Shown here in pieces: positions 1-10,829 of a DNA stretch of 64,000 nucleotides. The DNA is taken from assembly GCA_030141605.1 (NCBI GenBank), contig JAQGDQ010000597.1, positions 64,001-128,000 on the forward strand. Reading direction: 5' to 3'. A model generated the notes under the pieces. That model saw only the letters and a list, made by a program, of their open reading frames with translations, was not told where the DNA came from and searched no databases. The number at the start of each line of letters is the position of its first letter. Within the stretch, counting starts at the first letter, position 1. A program made the translations under genes and the position numbers. The stretch comes from Tubiluchus corallicola (Eukaryota > Priapulida > Priapulimorpha > Priapulimorphida > Tubiluchidae).

Positions 1-1810
1 GCCAAAGACGCAAAACATGGAGGCAATGTCTACGGCAATGTCCGCGTTGCAAATTAGCCAGAAAACGGCGAGTTATTTAATTTATAAGTCTCTTTTGTTT
101 AACAATAACCATGAATTCTTTGCGTAATCATAATAATGCATTAAAAAAACTTCAATGTTTGTTGGGGTTATATAACTTTTAAGCAAGTATACGAATTAAT
201 GAACGTAATACAAATTTAATTCTGCAACAGTAATCAATTATTTGTAGCCACTTAATACAAAGCAACAGGAAATCTTCATCAATCCTGTTAGTTCAATAAA
301 GTCCGTGAAGACATCTCAGAATGGTGTGCACTGTGAACATTTTAGTTACTTTTTTTGCACTCGCCGCCGATTTTGGGAGCTTGACCCGTCACCCGCGTTT
401 CAGACCCTTACGTATTTTCATAGAATTTGTTACTCTGGAAACCAAACTTCAGCACTTGTGGAATGACAGGAATCTAGTTCATCGTCAAGTAGACCTTTCT
501 ATGATAAGACAGTGAAATATACAGCCACAATGCAAGGCGTATACCTGAATAATCAATATTTAGGCAGCAGCGTGGCACACGAAACTGCCTAGAAGAACAA
601 TGATCACCCACGGATTTACTAGCCGGCTGGGAACTGTTTAACTTTTGTAAAGAAGCGCATACATATACAGTGAAAATGAAGAGACAAATGATCGATTGAT
701 TGTGAATTCTGGTTTTTCCTATGTTTAAAATCTCGGTTCAGAAAAATTAACAAGCTGAATAGCGTAACCATTTACTAATCAGGATCAGTGCTCCTTAACG
801 TCAAAGCCAAGCCTTGTGAGGAGATTTAGTTAGGTTTTCCCTCGCCCTAGTTCCCAAGATTTAATTTATTTCAGCTGAGAGAAGTAGTATAGCTGATCCT
901 GTAAGAAACAACAAGCCATAAATATACTTAAATCGAGATGCCCTGGCGATGTTCCAGTACACAATATTTATGTGCATGTTAACATCCCATTAAGTGCATA
1001 AACGTTAAAACTGAATCGCATTACGAACGCAGCCATACAAATGTGAGAAGAGAGGACCCAGGAGCCTACTTAAGCTACCAGTTACTGAATTGTGGTAAAA
1101 AGCGACGAAAACATAGGCGCAAACACTACGGATATATACAATTATCTAAATTTTCTTATAAGGTTAAACTGCTTTGTACTGACATCCATCCAGCCTACGA
1201 TTTTATTATATTAAAAATTTTAAAAAAGTTATAAGAAACATCAGATCCATTGAAATGATGTCTTCTTTAGAAGTCACTGGCGATGTTCCAGAATACAACA
1301 TAAAAGTTAAAGATTAATTGTATATGAGAGCAATCATACAAATGTGAGCTGAAAAGTCTTACACGGGACTATAGATGTCAGTTTGTTTCCTATAGATGTC
1401 AGAATCAGCACCTTTCTTAAGCCAACTAATACGAGTCCTTGGTTACACGAAAATGGCCAAATAGTCGCATATATAATGCTCTCACACTTGCTAAGTAACC
1501 GAAGTTCAATGTTTTCACTTCTACAGTTTGTCCACTAATGCACGGATAATAATAGGAGACAAAGATTAGTGCCAGAGCTAAAGTGAATTCCTGGCATACT
1601 TGTTGCATTACATTATATAGAGTTATGAGATAAATATTACAGATAACAGGCAAAGATAAACAAACCTAGGTGTGGTATATTTATCAGATGTGCTTGCATT
1701 ACAAAGCGTAAAACACTTGTCGGCATATTACAAAGACACTGCCTTCTGGGGTACAGAAAGATTTAAAAACGCCTTGTTATTCGAGAGTAGGAGAAAACTG
1801 CGCAGATAAA
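1..1810. other. Region without a recognised gene
   Basis: No open frame here resembles a known protein on either strand. Two stretches, about 944-1046 and 1276-1348, share 'ctggcgatgttccag' and 'catacaaatgtgag' at similar spacing, so they look like an old direct duplication. A short tandem of 'tagatgtcag' lies at about 1373-1402. Confidence 0.5.
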
Positions 1811-1906
1811 GTAGTCCACCAGGTCATTCACAAGAAGGCACTTGTAATTACGTACAACCATTGTGCATACGTATAAGTGCCTTCCTGTGAATGACCTGGG
1901 CTACTA
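1811..1906. repeat. MITE-like hairpin, about 40-bp inverted arms
   Basis: The left arm (1811-1853) and right arm (1868-1906) are near-perfect inverted copies around a spacer of about 14 bp. Matching blocks include 'ccaggtcattcac' against 'gtgaatgacctgg' and 'aaggcactt' against 'aagtgcctt'. This is the form of a short non-autonomous DNA transposon or foldback element. No target duplication was identified. Confidence 0.65.
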
Positions 1907-2337
1907 CAACGTGATTTTTTTCTTATTCGCATAATTTTGCAGCACCGGTCTAAAGATGTTAACGGTTTGATTAGTGATACAAACTACTGGTCTATTATCG
2001 TTTTTTAAACGGCACTCTGGCCACAGGGTTTGCTCAATGAAAATGTTCGCAGCGGAACCGGAATCTTTCTCATTATCATCAAGAGTAAATTAAATAAAAC
2101 GGCACGTTCGAATGTCAATGCAAAAACGAATCAGCAAAAAACATTAAAAACCGAAACAACAACGATCGGAAATAACGACCGTTTTGAATCGTTTGTAGTA
2201 AACAAGAGGCAGTTACAGCAAGCTACTAAAAACTATGCAGCATATAAGAAAAACAAGTGTGTAAATATATTACAAACAAATGAAAATTAACAAACAAAAG
2301 AAAAACCAACAACAGCACGAAGCACAACACTAACAAA

Positions 2338-2339
<2 letters not shown>

Positions 2340-2370
<31 letters not shown>

Positions 2371-2534
2371 TACTAATTTACTTTCTTACTTACTCACTCA
2401 CTCACTCACTCACTCACTCAATTACTCACTTACTCACTTACTCACTTACTCACTTACTCACTTACTCACTTACTCACTTACTCACTTACTCACTTACTTA
2501 CTTACTTACTTACTTACATACTTACTTACTTACA

Positions 2535-2566
<32 letters not shown>

Positions 2567-2570
2567 CACT
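2340..2570. repeat. Tetranucleotide microsatellite (CTAA, CTCA, TTAC)
   Basis: About 230 bp of four-base repeat moves from CTAA units into CTCA, then alternating ACTC/ACTT, then TTAC units with occasional 'ata' interruptions. The graded change of unit suggests stepwise slippage and mutation spreading through one array. Confidence 0.95.
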
Positions 2571-2975
2571 GACAGACAGACACAAAAACTTGGTCATTAT
2601 TGGTTTTATTGCAGAAAAAATATCTGTCAAAATTCAAGGAAATACTAACAACAGTTAAACTACCAAACAGTAATAGGAACAATCTTTAAATTCGTTTATA
2701 ATATCTTTAATAATCTTGAACGACTATTGTAGCAGCAGATAAAAAACGATCTATGCTATGTTCTAGTGCAGGGATTCTTAGGCTAACCCGGCTGAGAAAC
2801 AATGACCATTTATTGTAAGAAGTTCGTTGAGTAAACTCAAATTACTAAAGGAACTTCAACTATAGCTGAGGAACTTGGATAATGATCATCATCTTACGGG
2901 AAACGAAAATTACAAAGTCGAGAGATCTCCTTGCAATGCTAGATGCATTAAGTAATAAGTGTAAAAATAGCCTAC

Positions 2976-3168
2976 CAAGTCGCTATCCAACTGCAGATCA
3001 GGACTACGATCAAGATGCTTCTGCTGATGACGACGACGATGATCACGGTGATGGCTACGCTGACGGCAGTGGCTTCTGCGTTTTATTTCGGACATTGCCG
3101 CTTGGTCCTCGTTTTTGCGAAGTACTAATGGTTCAGCAAAAATCCGGTGGAGGTCGCTTCTAATACCG
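2976..3168 (-). CDS. Candidate Arg/His-rich exon, function unknown
   Basis: The minus-strand frame is open from a TTTTAAG acceptor-like site at 3168 to a GTAGGC donor-like site at 2976. It encodes a mixed N-terminal half, then a basic tract with many Arg and His ending near 'DRSPDLQLDSDL'. The same bases read on the plus strand give an Asp-rich tract, because the core is a degenerate gat/cgt trinucleotide run, so the strand and the coding status are both uncertain. It could be a 3' exon of the gene starting at 16244, but its entry phase (2) does not follow directly from the membrane exon at 5776-5901 (phase 0). Confidence 0.2.
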
Positions 3169-3299
3169 CTTAAAATATATATATATACCTGGAAGTACCA
3201 CTTTTTCACCAAACAACAGAAATCAGAGCAACATGCATGTCACAAACGTTGTTCACAAGCCAATCAAATGGCAAACCAAACACATGCCATCCCTAGATA

Positions 3300-5018
3300 C
3301 AATTGAAACTTCCACAGGTAAACTTTGTCATTATTTAATAAAACAGATAAGTTGTTGACAAACCAGATTGTCGGTTTGATTGACTATCGATCCGGGTGAT
3401 TAGCAGTTAGGTTTGCACCAGCTGAGGGCGGGTTTAACTGACGTGGTAAGTCCAACATCAACAGCGCACAGGTCACACTACAAGCAATGTCACACAAGGG
3501 CCAGGCTCCATTTTACATCTTAAAAAGAAAAAGTGTTTGCAATGCAACACAGAAGACAAATCGAAGAACAATACTTTCCCAACTTAGCTGGCAACTAACG
3601 ATATCATTAATTAATTATGACTGTGATTGCCATAATTTTTTATAAACCATTGCGCTTTATTTTACTAATTATTACTCATTGCGGGTAATGAGTTGGAGAA
3701 AGGAGACACTGAAAAATTTGTGGACAAGTCGCGATTTGAACCCGAGACCTGGACAGCTACTAATCCCATTTATCAATTTTCTTGAATTGAATTATTGGCG
3801 TTATATATAGATCTCCAGGCTCAGACGTCAACATTAGGTATAACTAAGTTCGACGTGGATACATGTCTTAAAAAGGCAAATTACAACAGTATGACAAGAA
3901 GCAATCTATAGACTGTCATTTCACTCATCACTTTACTGTCACCTGGCGCAATGCAGTTTGCACACATGGTGACCACTCGGCTTTTCATTTATCTTATTTT
4001 TTTAAAAAGCTTGCTGCATGTGCAGGACTGCGCAGATATGGTATTTAAAGTTGAAATAAAACTTGCGAAATATATGACTGCGTAGATAACTTAAATGAAC
4101 TCTGCAGATTATGGTATTTAACCAGTCAGTTAAAATAAAATTGGAAGTAAATGACAGTAGATTGTTTACAAAAAAAAATCACCCACTGAAAAACAGCTGT
4201 GCCAAATAAAATTAACAGAATTTTGGATAAGAAAATGAGAACTATTGACAAGTTGTAAAGGACAGCACATTAAATGAGCTTGTTGAATTAGCTCCATTGC
4301 TCTGCCTGTTGAATGTTATAGAAGGAAAAGTATGAAAGTTGCAAAATTTAAATAAAACAGCAGCAGAGCATATGCTGCGCTGTTGTAGCGGTAGTAAATT
4401 TAAATGTCACAGAAATCACTTGTTCAGTAACTGAGGAAAATGTTATGAAGCTGGAGTTCGCTGTTAGCTATTGATCACTGCATCATTTTAGTGGTTTTAC
4501 TTTCTAGGTTCTTCAAATTACTCAACATTTAAATACAATTATTATGTGTCTATTTATTATGAGCGATTCATTTAATGCACAAAAGTGTGTAATGGATCTT
4601 TTTTACATTTAAATGAAAGCAACAATAACCATATAAAGCACAATGTCTAAAAATGACATCGCTAATTTAAAAATTCTAGCTTTCTAAAAGAACCGAGACA
4701 TGTGAATTTGTCAAAACAGTTTCTATTGCGTGTTACTCTGTGAAAAGAACGACTTTTTAAAACTGATTCACTATATTAGTCACTCTGCGTGACTCAATAT
4801 ATTCACCAAAAACATGCGATTCGCTATATTCGTTCACATGATGTGACCCACGCTGTAGCACTTCGTCCAAAATCATTGTAAGAATACTGCCCATGCACGC
4901 TGCAACTATTCTAGATTTTACCTATTCCAGATTTATTGTATTAACACAAACTCACTTGTCAGCACTATAACAGCGCCCAAACAGAAACCAACGAACAAGT
5001 ACACACTGTAACACCAAG
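3300..5018. other. Intergenic, no gene seen
   Basis: AT-rich sequence with no recognisable open frame. Around 3715-3755 the minus strand carries a tRNA-type B box listed separately. Positions 4770-4860 hold loosely repeated 'gattcactatatt' words. Confidence 0.4.
3715..3755 (-). repeat. tRNA-related SINE trace (B-box)
   Basis: The minus strand reads 'GGTCTCGGGTTCAAATCGCG', which fits the RNA polymerase III B box (GGTTCRANNCC) with its T-stem context. I could not see a matching A box or a folded cloverleaf upstream, so this is a SINE remnant or tRNA pseudogene, not a tRNA gene. Confidence 0.35.
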
Positions 5019-5070
5019 ATGGTTGAGCATTCCTCGTTATTCGGGAAGTCACACGACGCAGGAAGCAAAC

Positions 5071-5299
5071 ACAGCACTAGGCCACCAGGAACAAGAAAAT
5101 CCCAGGTCATCTACTCAGCACTAGTACACCCAGATATAAGAAAATCCCAGGTCTTCTACACCGCACTAGTACACCCAGATATAAGAAAATCCCAGGTCAT
5201 CTACACAGCACTAGTACACCAGATATAAGAAAATCCCAGGTCATCTACACAGCACTAGTACACCAGATATAAGAAAATCCCAGGTCTTCTGCACCGCGA
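5071..5299. repeat. Minisatellite, about 45-bp unit, five copies
   Basis: Five tandem units run around the core 'aagaaaatcccaggtc' preceded by 'gcactagtacacc'. Units are 45 or 46 bp, differing by one C in 'cacccagat' against 'caccagat', and alternate between 'catctaca' and 'cttctaca' endings. The open frame across them (from 5019, plus) simply follows the repeat and does not look like a gene. Confidence 0.9.
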
Positions 5300-5775
5300 A
5301 TTTTGTAGATTCCGAAGCAACGTTCACGTCAAAAAAACCACAGCACACGCGGTTAATACAAGGAATGAAAAGCCCAGACTGAACTATGTACATGCTATAA
5401 GTATGCTATGTACACGTACATAACAAGTAGATAACAGCGCCTTATCAGAACTTAAAATATCAAAGTCTTTCTGGTGACCGCAGTGCCTCAAAGCGACGGT
5501 AGATCTGTATATGCGGGAAGGGGGTCACTGTCTGCAGCTTACTTCTGGAATTCGTGTTTAGTAAGTGCTGCAATTTCAAAGTCGCTAACAAAACACGCAC
5601 TACAAACAAGGCAAATGTAAAGCAAACGCAACGGGAAAGGTGGTGAATGTTTCTTCCTGTTTCTGACATTGTTTTCTCATGACACCGAAACTCCATAAAA
5701 ACTTCTGCCTCCGCAACAAATGTAAAAAACCGGGGGGAAATGGAACTTCACACATATTCGCCTCACCTAATGTAC

Positions 5776-5901
5776 AGTGATGACGGTGAGAATGATGATG
5801 ATGCCCAGTAATAATGGCCACAACAACGACATTGGCAATGAGTCAGTCAAGGCGATGATCATGATGAAGATGGCAATTACTAACAGTTGTAAAAACTCTG
5901 C
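5776..5901 (-). CDS. Candidate transmembrane exon, function unknown
   Basis: A 126-bp minus-strand frame (42 codons, phase 0 at both ends) runs from a good acceptor (pyrimidine tract then TTTAG) to a GTACAT donor. It encodes a nearly continuous hydrophobic stretch containing 'LVIAIFIMIIALTDSLPM' and then 'LLWPLLLGIIIILTVIT', that is, two membrane helices with a short polar turn. Its base composition is richer in G and C than the flanks. It lies downstream, in the right order and strand, of the first exon at 16131-16244, which also ends in phase 0 and also uses a GTAC-type donor, but I cannot show that they are spliced together. The loose resemblance to Golgi/ER membrane proteins is not enough for a name. 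Confidence 0.35.
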
Positions 5902-5999
5902 CTAAACGGGAAGCCAAGATTACACGCCACAGTGTTGTAGACCTGCAAGGTTATCAGGCATCACTACTCCACGTTGTGAGCCTTGTGACTATCTTCATC

Positions 6000-8900
6000 A
6001 TTACGTGTAAGGCGTCAGCATTCATGTTTCGATTGGATTGATTCAGTCGTGTGAATCAGCCACGTACAGGTCTAGCTCACGCATCATTGCATGACACTTG
6101 TTCTACACTTTGGCACACTGCCAGAAAATCGAACCTGCTTACTTATCTACACACGACAGCAACAACTCAGTAATTACAATGTATGTCTTTAGGAATCAAT
6201 GTTTTTTGTATAAACATATTTATTTAAATATACAGATTTAAAATACATTTATACAAAAAAATATAGCTGGGTGCCCAGCTATCAAATTAGCATTGGGACA
6301 GTTTCATGTGCCATGCTGACTCAACTGTTTTTCTCGCTGGGTTACTCTTAATAATTAGCTAGATTTCGGTTCTACCACAACCATAAACGTATTACTCAGC
6401 TTCAAAGCTAGGCCCTGCGGCCGAGTGCTTGTTATCAAACTGTAAGAAAAAAATCACTCATTACTTATATTTCGTATAAAATGCACAATGGAGTCCTTAA
6501 AAAATCAGATCCGCACACTAGCCACGCACGGTAGATGTGAGACTAAAGATTATAAATCATAATAGCTCACAAAGCCTGAAGCGATCACACGCTTTTTATG
6601 ATCTTCGTCGGGGCTTAATGTTATCAGCTGGAAAAAATTTGTGGAATTTTGTTGTCGAGACAAAAATCTTATACAGGCCACTTGAGTAAAAACCTTAGAC
6701 CTTGAGAGTAAGAGTATAAACTAAATACGCCAAGGACAATTTTCCACGATTTGCAATGAATGTGCAAAAAGACTAACTGTTGCAAACTCAGCGCATACCA
6801 TAAAAGTCTTATACTTATAGGGAAAAGTTGCATCAGTTGTCTCAAACAGAACTTAACTAGAACTTAGAATTTTAGTCTGCTGCATTCGGCGACAGTAACG
6901 GTGGCGGTGATTATCCGGTAAATATTGCCGCGTGATGCGGGTAAACTAACTGTTCACATAGCTCAAACACCAAACAGTAGCAGCAATTAGCTTAATACTG
7001 GTATCACAACGAAAAAAGTTTCCGCCTGCGTGTCCATAAGCATTTTAATACGGGATTCTTTTGGTTATCAGGTTTGCTCGCATTTTTTACAACTCGTGTG
7101 ACCCAGTGTGAACAGTCTTAAAAAGACTAAGAGCGTTCCTGACCCAAATTCAGGAACGTTTGCCAGTCAAAACTCCAAAAAAGCCTTCTCGCTCGCAGAA
7201 AAACCATGCCGTGAATTTTATTTATTTACTAGAACCTACTCATGTTTCCACCAATCATGAGTCTAAAATATCGAGGCTTCTCAGAAATTCGCGGTCGAAC
7301 GATAAGCAGATTCTGAAGCCCTTGGGCCTTGGCAGTCTTGTTGCATCAGACACGCGCCCGATAAAAACATTTTTCGTGTGTCGCCATCGCGCGGTCAAAT
7401 GTGTTATCTTTTGCCGGCTGTTTGAAATGTGATTATTTTCACAAGAGCAAAAGTAGTGTTAATTTAGCAAGGTCGGATCTGGAATTTCTGTGTTTTTGCG
7501 GCAACAAGAGTAGGTGTTACTGACGCACAAAGCTTTGTTGACAATGTCGCTAAAGACTCATATTTCACAGTAAAAAATCTAAAGAATTCAAAATATCAGC
7601 CAATATTGTTTATCCTGACTAAGACTATACACAAGACAAAGACTAAGTTTGAAATCTTCCAATCCACAGTTTCCCAGTAAAGAAGCATAGAAACTGACAT
7701 GTCCCTCGCTCATGTGACTAAAGGTGGCTGCATTCTTTCTCATAAAAATACCATTATTTGAAAAGTCTGAGTGAAGATTAGAAAGAAACTCGATTTCATA
7801 GTTGATGGTAATATATCTATAAACAAAACAGCAGGATTTAGTTTATGCAAGTTCTCACTATAAAGGTTTAAGTTTCAAATCCAGATACGTTCGCATTTAA
7901 TCAACATTCTCTTTTTTTAACAAACTAGCTGTCCGTGCAGTGGGCACCAATACTATCTACTCTAGAATAAGTGATGCTGTCAATGCCACACTGCGAACCT
8001 GCTAGGAAATCAGCTGCTGGTAACTCTGCCAATCTAACTGCCTGTCTATGTTATCTAGCAGCAACAAGCCAATATACAGGATTAAGAAACCGAGTGACTG
8101 CATAAACAGACCAGCAAAAATAAGCACTACGTTACGTTTACTGTTTTCTTATGAGCCTAGTCTAACATATTACCGGCATGAGTCAACACCAAGTCAGCCA
8201 TTTGGCGAGAAAAACAAACAACAGTAACTGCATTATATCTGGCAAGGCTCTCTGAAGGAGACGAAGGGCTCTTGCAATCTTCTGAGAATTCACAAAACTT
8301 TACTAGTGATCCACAGGCTCTGACCAGATGTCAGGTTAATGGAAAGAAAAATGACTGACAAAAGTGGAAGGATACGCCAAATAAGCTTGACAATTCCACA
8401 AACTCAGCTGGAAGGCAAAGCGTCACAAATTGTCACATTTCGCTTGAATCCTGGGAATTAAAAAGAGATGAAAATCATGACAAAGCCAGCTAAGACAAGT
8501 CTATACTGATGAAGGACACGAGAATGGCAATAGATTCTGTAGCTAATGGGAGACATTTCCCAAATAAAAGATTCTGACAAATGACAACAACTGTGCGCTT
8601 ATGCTTACCAGAAATTAAAAAAACCACTAATGTCACTGATGCACACACACGTACTTATTCACATCTAGTGAAAAATGATTTAGTGCTTGTGCATTTAACG
8701 AACTGCACAAAACAAGTTTGCGTCTCCGAAGTTACGGTTTAATTGCACAAGCAAGGCGTTTCCGATACGTGAACTAAACAATTTCACAAATCAGGGCCGT
8801 CACTCATGTTCACAAATGTATTTTTTTTTGTTACAGTTCATGTGTTATTATGCAAAAGATGACCTTTTGCTGGAACTGTGTCTCCACAATCTGAAAAATG

Positions 8901-9310
8901 TGAACGCGTCCCAATCCTCGTTGAACAAACAGCTACAATAAGCACTATAACACAATGATTTCTACAGATGTTTACATGTGTTAATGACATGACTTCGCTT
9001 AAGAACTTCTAAGTAGGTAAGATAAATTGTTAAATGTCAAATACGTCTGGCTTCGCAAATCTCCACATTTGAAACCATTAGCCATACAATCTGTAAATAT
9101 GATTCTGTCATGTTTGCTAGCTACAAAAGGAAGGTTCCACTAGTACTAATGATTAAGAAGAATTACGGACCTACTTAAAATTATTGTAGATACCTTGTTT
9201 TTGCAGCACTTGGTCAAGTTTTGTGCAGTTTTGAGTTAATGAAAATTGAAGATTGAAAATAAACCCGTAATCGTAAATTTTTGAAACTAACTTGATCACA
9301 AAACTAAGAA
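6000..9310. other. Intergenic, no gene seen
   Basis: AT-rich, with only short open frames. A perfect 9-bp inverted repeat (cgttcctga, seven-base loop, tcaggaacg) lies at 7134-7158 just before a 90-codon plus-strand frame that resembles nothing I know. A 'agctgggtgcccagct' palindrome is at about 6266-6283. Confidence 0.4.
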
Positions 9311-9402
9311 AGACGAAGTCCATACCGAGCCTGGGAACCGACCCTAGGTCTTCAGATTATAGTTCAGTCCAACGTTTTACATTACCAGAGTGCTCGGCGT
9401 CT
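9311..9402 (-). repeat. tRNA-derived SINE remnant
   Basis: On the minus strand the segment starts 'GCCGAGCACTCTGGTAATG', resembling a tRNA acceptor stem and A box. About 45 bp on it carries 'AGGGTCGGTTCCCAGGCTC', resembling a B box and T stem, and it closes with 'GGCTCGG', complementary to the start. The anticodon arm does not fold cleanly. A decayed tRNA-like SINE head is the simplest reading. Confidence 0.4.
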
Positions 9403-9769
9403 TTGATTTCATGACCTTGGACTCAATCCTAGCGTCTGTTAAGTAAACAGGAGGGCAGAATAATTGACTTCTGAACATTATTTTTAAGAGCTTCTGAACC
9501 TGTCCAGTGCTAGCAATTTCACTGTAAATGTACATGGCTTGGCTCGCCATAATCATGCTTTATCCTTTAGTTAACCTTCCCATTCTCCTAAGTTCCTGGC
9601 CAAGTGGAGCAGAAGCAAGAGAAGCGCTTGTTGCACAGCTTCAAAACGATGGGATTCATCGACGCGCGCACACGCAGCAGCAGCCTAAATGCCACTTGGT
9701 TATGTATTATAACACTGGGGTTGACATTTAGACAAACTTACAGCTAAGAGCAGAGAATTTCTCAGCAAC

Positions 9770-10820
9770 AGCAATTGATTTCTAATAGCAGAGGTTACTG
9801 CATGCAAGCGTGCGCTGGTAACAAGGCTAGCAGGAGCGTATGGTGGAGGCATTCTCATGGCAGCGGTAGTGCATGGTGGGGATATTCTCATACTAGAGGT
9901 TGCTACATGCAAGCATTTGCTGGCACAGGCATTCTCATAATTCAGAGCAGCAGTTACTACATGCAAGGTAAAAAGTTAGTGGCAGCACAATGTACGTGTA
10001 TCTCTTACATTAATATTCTTGGTATGGGCTTTATATATATATAAGATTCGAGGCTACAGCTTCGACGAGGGCACCATTTGCGGCAATCTATATATCAAAC
10101 GAAAGGTCTCGATCTAGTGTCTTCTCATTGATGGTTTATTTTCCGAATCGGGCCCACCGGGAGGAACGGGGGACGAAAAACCTCCAAAAATGGCCCTTTT
10201 TCGGCCGTTTTTTGCAAAAGTTATACGGCTGAGATGTAGAGAACGGGAACGGGCCGAGGGGGGTGCTGGGTATGGATAGATAGTCCGTTTAGCGGTGGGT
10301 GTAGTATTCTAACATGATTACAACTATAATGCGAGTGCTGGAAACAAAAGTTAATAAGGCATTGGATATTCTAATAACAGGGATCCATGCATGCAGACAT
10401 GAGCTGGAAACACGGGCCAGAAGAAGTAGTACACAGTGATTGCATTCTCACAGCAGTACTTACTGCATTGAAACATGTTTGTGCTGGTAGCAAAGATTAG
10501 CTTAGCAGTAAGGTATGATGGAAACATTCTAACAGTCAAGAGTATTGCGCACCAGCATAAGCTGGTAAAACAGGAGAGTGCATGGCAAGTGAATTTTCAC
10601 AGCAGAAATTTATGTACATATGCATGTACTAGTAACAAGTGTCAGGTACTAGAAGTAACACATCAGTGAATACACGGGCAGGTTGCAGTGTCATACCAAG
10701 GATTAATGTAAACGATACAAAGCTGTCTAATGCATCTAGGTGAATCACCAGGCATCCTCATTCTTGGAGAAGAGGTTACTGCTCACAAGTATTCTGGTAA
10801 AGACACTATACTTATTCATG
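9770..10820. repeat. Degenerate minisatellite around 'ttactgcatgcaag'
   Basis: Words such as 'gcattctcat', 'gcagcagttactgcatgcaag' variants and 'gctggtaacaa' recur many times from about 9770 to 10015 and again from about 10330 to 10820. The spacing is irregular (roughly 50 to 105 bp) and the copies are diverged, so this is an old array. It is interrupted by the dispersed element at 10021. The short open frames on both strands follow the repeat. Confidence 0.55.
10021..10160 (+). mobile_element. Dispersed repeat element, copy A
   Basis: This about 140-bp block matches 47985-48122 along its whole length, including 'ataagattcgaggctacagc', 'tatatatcaaacgaaaggtc' and 'cgaatcgggcccaccgg'. It interrupts the older minisatellite, so it arrived by insertion. 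GC-rich sequence to about 10290 ('ttcggccgttttttgcaaa' and following) may be part of the same insert but has no counterpart in the second copy. The block has no coding capacity. Its class is unknown; a SINE, a solo LTR piece or a short DNA transposon are all possible. Confidence 0.7.
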
Positions 10821-10829
10821 TAGATGATA

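Noticed and set aside
7160-7432. 90-codon plus-strand frame after a 9-bp hairpin
   Set aside because: No recognisable domain or exon partner; the hairpin is too short to imply a terminator in an animal genome.
9311-9402. Functional tRNA gene
   Set aside because: A- and B-box-like sequences are present but the cloverleaf does not close with a clear anticodon arm.
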